A DNA stretch of 64,000 nucleotides from NCBI GenBank assembly GCA_050084515.1, contig CM114272.1:61194001-61258000 (forward strand), read 5' to 3'. The DNA is from Blasia pusilla. Lineage: Eukaryota; Marchantiophyta; Marchantiopsida; Blasiales. A model generated the notes under the pieces. The model saw nothing but the letters and a program-made list of their open reading frames with translations, did no database searches and was not told where the DNA came from. Every line of letters begins with the position of its first letter. The stretch's first letter is position 1. The translations under genes and the position numbers were made by a program. Of the stretch, positions 58,651 through 64,000 are shown piece after piece.

Positions 58651-59560
58651 TTGTTTTTGGTAGGGACAAAATTTTACGTGTTGATTTTATCACACAAGAC
58701 TGCCCAAAATGCCCTCTCAGAGAGGATCCTTGTCCAATTGGGGTATGCTTATTCCCCTAAAACTATCCTCTAATAATATCATAAGAATATATATCTCAAC
58801 CATTCCTCGTGGGGAAATTTTTTTATTGCAAATATGGTTTGGAATTCATTAATTCAACAATTGAATGAATTCTGTAAAAAATCAGATATTCTGGGACTTA
58901 TTTTTGCAAGAAAAGTTTCAAATTGATGTAGATGTTTTTCTTGTGATGAAATTTGGCTTTTAAGTGTTAGAAGGGGAGGATTTTCCAAAAATGAGGAAAG
59001 AAGTTGAAAAAAATTCATACAAAAATTGCACATATTATTTATTTGTTATCAGAGAAAGTGAAATTTAATTGAGTCAACTTAAATATTTTATCAAGCAATA
59101 TGATTATCGTATGGATTCTAGGGCAAGCACTTCTTGCCCCTACCTTTATATCTATAGAGAGTGATGGATGAGGTTTTCTCATTCTCTTGGTGCACGTTCT
59201 CAAAACTAGTTGTTCAATCAACAAAGCCATGATCTGGCGGTGATGTTAAATTTTAGCGTTGTACCTACTCTAAAAATTTCATGGGCTCTTTTATATTAGG
59301 TTTCGGAGTAGACAACATGAAATTGTAAAGTTGCATTCTTTAAAAAAAATTTAATTTCGATGATTTTTTTGATTTTCTTTGGAATTTTCCTTCAAATTTT
59401 GATCCAATCTTGAAGCCATAGAAGTTATTGAATATTGGATCAAAATTTTATTTTTTTATGCTTGAGCGATAGAGAAAATTCAATTTTTTTCCAAATCCCT
59501 AGATATTAACATTTCTCAATTTTTGTGATGTTTGAATGAATGTTTGTTATAACGAGAGAG
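58651..59560. other. AT-rich intergenic DNA
   Basis: Nothing recognisable. Confidence 0.5.
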
Positions 59561-59569
59561 AAATTATAC

Positions 59570-60700
59570 TAGAGCAAAAACTATTCCACATGGAAGTTCA
59601 ACATGAAGAACTTCTTTATGGCCCATGAACTAGAGGATCTCATCAATTGTGATAAATCCAAGTGAAGAGGAGATTCCATTGACGTAGTGATCAAAGCATG
59701 GAATAAATAAGAGGGCAAGTTATGTAATCCATTATATTTTTGATTATCATTATCATGAATTCATCTATGATAGGTCATAATCAAGTTGTAGAGATACCAA
59801 AGGCAATATGAGATGCACTAACTAAAGCATTTGAGTTATCTTCTAAAGCTAGGAGGCTGTAATTGAAGCGAGAGTTGAATAAGGTTAGCAATGGATTGAA
59901 AAATATCACTTATTATATCCTTAGTCTTAGAACTATTGTTGATTAGTAAGGTATTATTGGAGTAGATGATAATGATAGTATTACGATCACAATCCGAGGA
60001 TTAGAAAGGAGTAAAAGCTTTTTGAAACACTTGTGATTAGTAAAGAGATGTGATTAGGATCTAGTATTTCTTCAAGTAGTTTGCAAGAATATACATATTA
60101 TGAAAGAAGTGGTAGAAGCAGAGGTAGATTTTTGGTGGAAGATTTGGCTCCCAAGGTTGGAGTGAATAAAACTAAGGCTTTCAATCAAGGTTAGTAGCTA
60201 CTAGATAATATAGTCAACAAAAAACTTTGGCAGAGAAAGAGGTAACTTTAGAGATTGAGGAAATGCCCAAAACCAAGGTTGTTGATGAGATGGATCTTTT
60301 AACTACCACAAGATCAAAGATCATGATGCCAAGGACTATACTAGCTCCTTCAAGAAGCAAAACGACATCAAATTTTAAGTTCTTCCATAATCGAACAAAA
60401 TATAGCAATATCAAAGTGATGAGAAAGTGTTAACCTTGATTCAGGGGGCCCAAGGATTAGTGATGAAGCATGATATATCAATTTGGGAGCATCAACTCAT
60501 ATGATTCCACGTGGAGAAAGGTTCAATCACCAACATGGAACCCATGAAGACTCTAGAAATTCTTCTAAGAATAGATGATACACAAAATTTAATTGCTCAC
60601 ATAGGTAATTTTTTTCTCTGTTCTATCCTTCAACATTAATGCTTTGGGAGATATTATTTGTGTATCTACTCTTATGAGGCTTGAGGAACATTATGCGGAG
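59570..60700 (+). pseudogene. Decayed Ty1/copia gag-protease fragment
   Basis: With frame changes the plus strand reads a copia gag start (HMWKFNMKNFFMAHELEDLI) at about 59590-59650. Near 60475-60530 it gives a protease active-site remnant, YINLGASTHMIPRG, where copia proteases have a DSGA core. The middle is Lys/Thr-rich with stops. No LTRs, RT or integrase were seen nearby, so this is an old truncated piece. Confidence 0.5.
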
Positions 60701-62755
60701 TATCTGAGGTTACACAGATACATCTAAGGCAAAGAAATTTCTTCGCTTGATTGTATGACATGTGTATAAGCAGCATATGCATGTGAGTGATGTCTTGAGG
60801 GACCAACCACTTGAAGAATTTTGCTAATATAACCGGAATGCCATTGATCCTATGGCTGGTCCATATCGCCACACCTCCCTGACCCTTTGGTCAAAAGGAG
60901 TAGAGGCATTTTGGCATACCTTTGTGCTTATCTCTCACATTCTAACACCCTTATGATAGAGAGATAGATATATGAATATCATACTAGAATGCTTAAGTGA
61001 ATGTATGGGTGTTTTGTGCAATTTACCAAGTATGGTGAGGTCTCAACTCGGAAACGAGAGGATGTCTTTGTCAATCAAGACATCTTAGTATCCTTGGTGA
61101 ATTTTTGAAACTCGAATATGATTCTCTTAGTGATGAAGTTGTATTTTATATGAATACTAACTCCTTGTTGGTCCTATGGTGCAACATGAAATGCCTAAAG
61201 CCCATGAATTAGTTCTTGCGTTTATCCGATCAGATCCAAATGTTCATATAGTGCCTCTCATAATGAAGGGGGGAAGACTCTAGAGGATGAGGAAATGCAT
61301 CTTAATTATTAAGCATTTAGCTGCTCTAAGGAAAAGTAGGAGATCCTCTTCTCACAATGGATTGATGGGCCTCATCCTGTTAGTTGACAAAGTTCAAGAT
61401 CTGGCGGTAGGAATAACTCTACCTATCGTGTGTCTACTCCTCTTGAACGTCAATCTTTAGTGTTGCAGAAGCGTTCGTTCAGTGAGACATGCTCTCACTG
61501 CCAATATGTATCCGAATACACTCACATTAGTCTGATGTGGGTCAATCGGCCTTCCAACCCACCGAGTTCTCAACTCAACACCTCATCAAGCTCAACCTTC
61601 CCTAATTCCTAGCTTCCCAACATAGACAAGTCTTTCAAGACTTGGGACAAACTTTATGGTTAGTCTAGACACCTAAAATGACATTTGCGTGCCTAGCGGT
61701 CCTAACTGTACAATGGACCTCGGATGAGCCCCCAAACCGAGACCCAACTAAATGAGTCGTGGGTTGGAATCCAATGGGGACTTCCAAAATCCCCTCTATT
61801 GGACTTGGTTTGGGTTTCAAATCCCAATGCCCAAAACTCTTGATCCATTCCGTGCCCTTGGGTTACCCCGCTGCGCCCCAAAGTGGGGTTCAAGTCCCAA
61901 TCACTCTTGGAGACCTTCCCCCTTACCAGTATCTCTGGGGATCCTCGCCCTCCCCCTACCTTGGGGAAGAGATATTCGGGCCTCTTTTTGGCCCTCAACC
62001 CGATTCCCCGTACAGTCTTTTTTGGCCAATATCTCAGCCTTTGCTTGGACGTTGGAATCCGCTTTGCATAAGCTTTCCAACGCCATCTTACTTGTCCCAA
62101 ACGCATCTCGGGACTAAAATTTATGGTCCAAAATACATTCAAAACCCCAAACGCTAGTCACGTTCAAAAATCCGGTTCTCACTTCCGTGGCGACCAACTT
62201 TCCAAGACTTGACTCCTCTCACGTCTTGGTTGACGTTTGGTCAAGGTTTCCTAGTTGCAACCATAGACGCATGAAACGATCAACCTTGTTCGTGTCTCAG
62301 CTCTTGTGTCTCTTCCAAGATATCACTCCAATGCCAAACCATCCTAGCGTGAGCCCGCTAGAGTTTGGACGTTCCACTTGGCGCTTGTTTGGTTATGAGG
62401 GTCGCAACACTACCAAAATCGATACTAGTAGTAGGGTATTGTGTGGCTAGCGCTCGTAGGGGCTTCTTCAAGGGCCTGACGTTCAAAAGGTCATTCATAT
62501 CCTGATGTTTGGCATCAATCCTAGCTTTCAGTCCAATTTAATAATTTTCCAATTTGAATGTATTATTTTTAATTTAAAATGATATTTAATGGAAAATTAC
62601 CAAATTTCTGAAAACAAAAAGACTTATCGTAGAATTTCATCAAATTTTTTTATTTTTTGAAATTAAAAAAAAAAGATTTTTGGTTTTGATATGAATCAAT
62701 TAATTTGCTGAAAACTTCATAGAGCTGAAAATTTTGAGTTTTTTGTGACCCTCAA
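60701..62755. other. Repeat-derived intergenic DNA
   Basis: Possible gag-like remnant at 61380-61610 (RSGGRNN.., CSHCQYVSEYTHI) with an incomplete zinc knuckle. 61700-62450 is GC-richer, and the long overlapping frames there reflect composition. No gene can be supported. Confidence 0.35.
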
Positions 62756-63000
62756 GTCAATACCTTGCAAGTCATCGCGAGTCCCTTGCGATTCAATTGC
62801 AGGTGTAATAAAACGAGACTCTTGAGTTGCGTCGGAGTCTCAAAGTGCGAATCCTAATCTCGAATAAAAAAGTCTATTGTGAGTTTGCCACTCACAATTG
62901 TGTAGGTTTGGTGTGAATCAAGTACTACGACTTTGGTGCTATTGGAGTGAAATGTTTGGGACTTGCAAATTGGCTCCAAATGTGGCAATGTTTAGTCCCT
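62756..63000. repeat. TTGCAAGTC-rich segment
   Basis: Contains CCTTGCAAGTCATCGCGAGTC, CACTCACAATTGTG and CAAGTACTACGACTTTGGTGC, resembling wording at about 21360-21420 and 21900-22330. Confidence 0.4.
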
Positions 63001-64000
63001 CTTGATCCAACGACTCTTGATCTATGCACATTGAGGTTAATGTGACATGCTTGTTGATGGAACATTTGTTTGGATATATTCTAAACACACAAGTTGTTGA
63101 GTCTCCTTCACATCATTGCACTAGTGGCATGGATACCTAGGATAATGGATGATGAGGATGGTGATAATGACGATGAGGAGACAACATACATGGCATATAT
63201 AAGGATATATTTGATACAAATGCCTCCCTCTCAGGCATGAATGTCTGTTCTTGCAAAGATCTTATGCATAACAGAGTGGTTAGGTCCGTATGACCATGAG
63301 ATAGACACATGCCCTACTGCAACAACACGAGCACAATTTTCTTGGTTCAAAACCTACATGATTGGTATCCTTGAACAAAATTATACTAGATAGGGCATGA
63401 AAAATTACCCAATAGTGGACTTTGATATTATGGATAGAGTCAATGACCCTCTTGCAGATGCTCGCTTATTCACACAATTACAAGAAGGTGGTTGAGATTG
63501 TTAGATCAGGGTCTTGGACGAGCAATGTACACGCACTTAAGACAATGGATTATGTTGCACTTTCAGCAAGAGTTGCGAGCATGTAGGGGACCTCCTATAT
63601 TTTGGAGTTTTGGAGGAGGTATTAGAGTTAGATTTCTGCACCTTTTGAGTGCTTGCCTTGCAATGTCGATGTCATTGGATATTCCTTCGGAATGCCTTGC
63701 CTCATATTTTCATGGATGATTATGGTGTGTTTAGGATAGGCATGCAATTCCACCAATGGGAAGATAGAGAGAGCTTTAACTCTTTGTCTTTTCTCTTTCC
63801 CACACAAGTGGAGCGATGTTTCTATATTGTACTACACATTCCAAGGAGTAGAAATGCTCTGCAAAAAGTGTAAAATGTGTATTGCGATGTGGAATGACAT
63901 TCATAACATATTGCATGAACATCAAATTTTTTTTATTACAATCTAATGGATAATTTTATAAGTATGGTCAACTAAGACCCTAACCTAAATTACTATTATT
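63001..64000. other. Intergenic DNA at the right edge
   Basis: Two overlapping 75-codon frames (63492-63873) carry no recognisable domain. A GAT/GAC-rich run lies at 63145-63180. Confidence 0.4.

Noticed and set aside
61702-62157. Overlapping 120-146 codon frames on both strands
   Set aside because: They are open in several frames at once in a GC-richer repeat, with no recognisable motif.

Overview
The window is nuclear DNA of a land plant. This rests on spliced plant genes with canonical GT-AG introns (a plastid-type phosphoserine phosphatase, a lunapark ER-shaping protein, a cis-prenyltransferase) and the C-terminus of a DUF247 protein, set in a sparse, AT-rich, repeat-filled background. 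No finer taxon can be fixed from sequence alone; an early-diverging lineage is possible but is inference. No rRNA, tRNA or CRISPR array was recognised.

Layout. 1-261: end of a DUF247 gene. 794-1376: small inverted-repeat element. 1457-21227: a nest of two related Ty3/gypsy-type retroelements. The outer one is on the minus strand (1457-3530 plus 13225-21227). Its integrase gene was split by a second copy on the plus strand (3531-13224), which is flanked by a 4-bp target duplication. 21228-30660: AT-rich non-coding DNA with microsatellites and direct repeats. 30663-31192 (minus): a two-exon gene for a small secreted eight-cysteine protein. 33240-36211 (minus): a complete seven-exon phosphoserine phosphatase. 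37888-39207 (plus): an intronless cis-prenyltransferase with a long internal insertion. 41.2-41.7 kb: a decayed gypsy integrase fragment. 44.2-45.0 kb and 57.6-58.2 kb: inverted copies of a dispersed repeat. 52275-55025 (plus): a five-exon lunapark gene behind a G-rich upstream region. 59.5-60.7 kb: a decayed Ty1/copia fragment.

The most unusual system is the retroelement family. Both copies carry a cytosine-5 DNA methyltransferase domain between the aspartic protease and the reverse transcriptase. In the inner copy, motifs I, IV (PCQ), VI (ENV), VIII and IX/X occur in conventional, non-permuted order. The element ends are also not ordinary LTRs. The 5' end carries block A (about 518 bp). The outer copy's 3' side carries B1-A2-B2, a split direct repeat of the form A1-ORFs-B1A2B2, although the integrase is of the DDE type. 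The inner copy ends exactly at B, as expected if B1 and B2 recombined after insertion. Both copies are inactivated by frameshifts and stops, several of them CGA-to-TGA changes expected from deamination of methylated CpG. The outer methyltransferase has also lost motifs IV and VI by a deletion of about 330 bp. The two copies lie head to head and form a very long imperfect inverted repeat.
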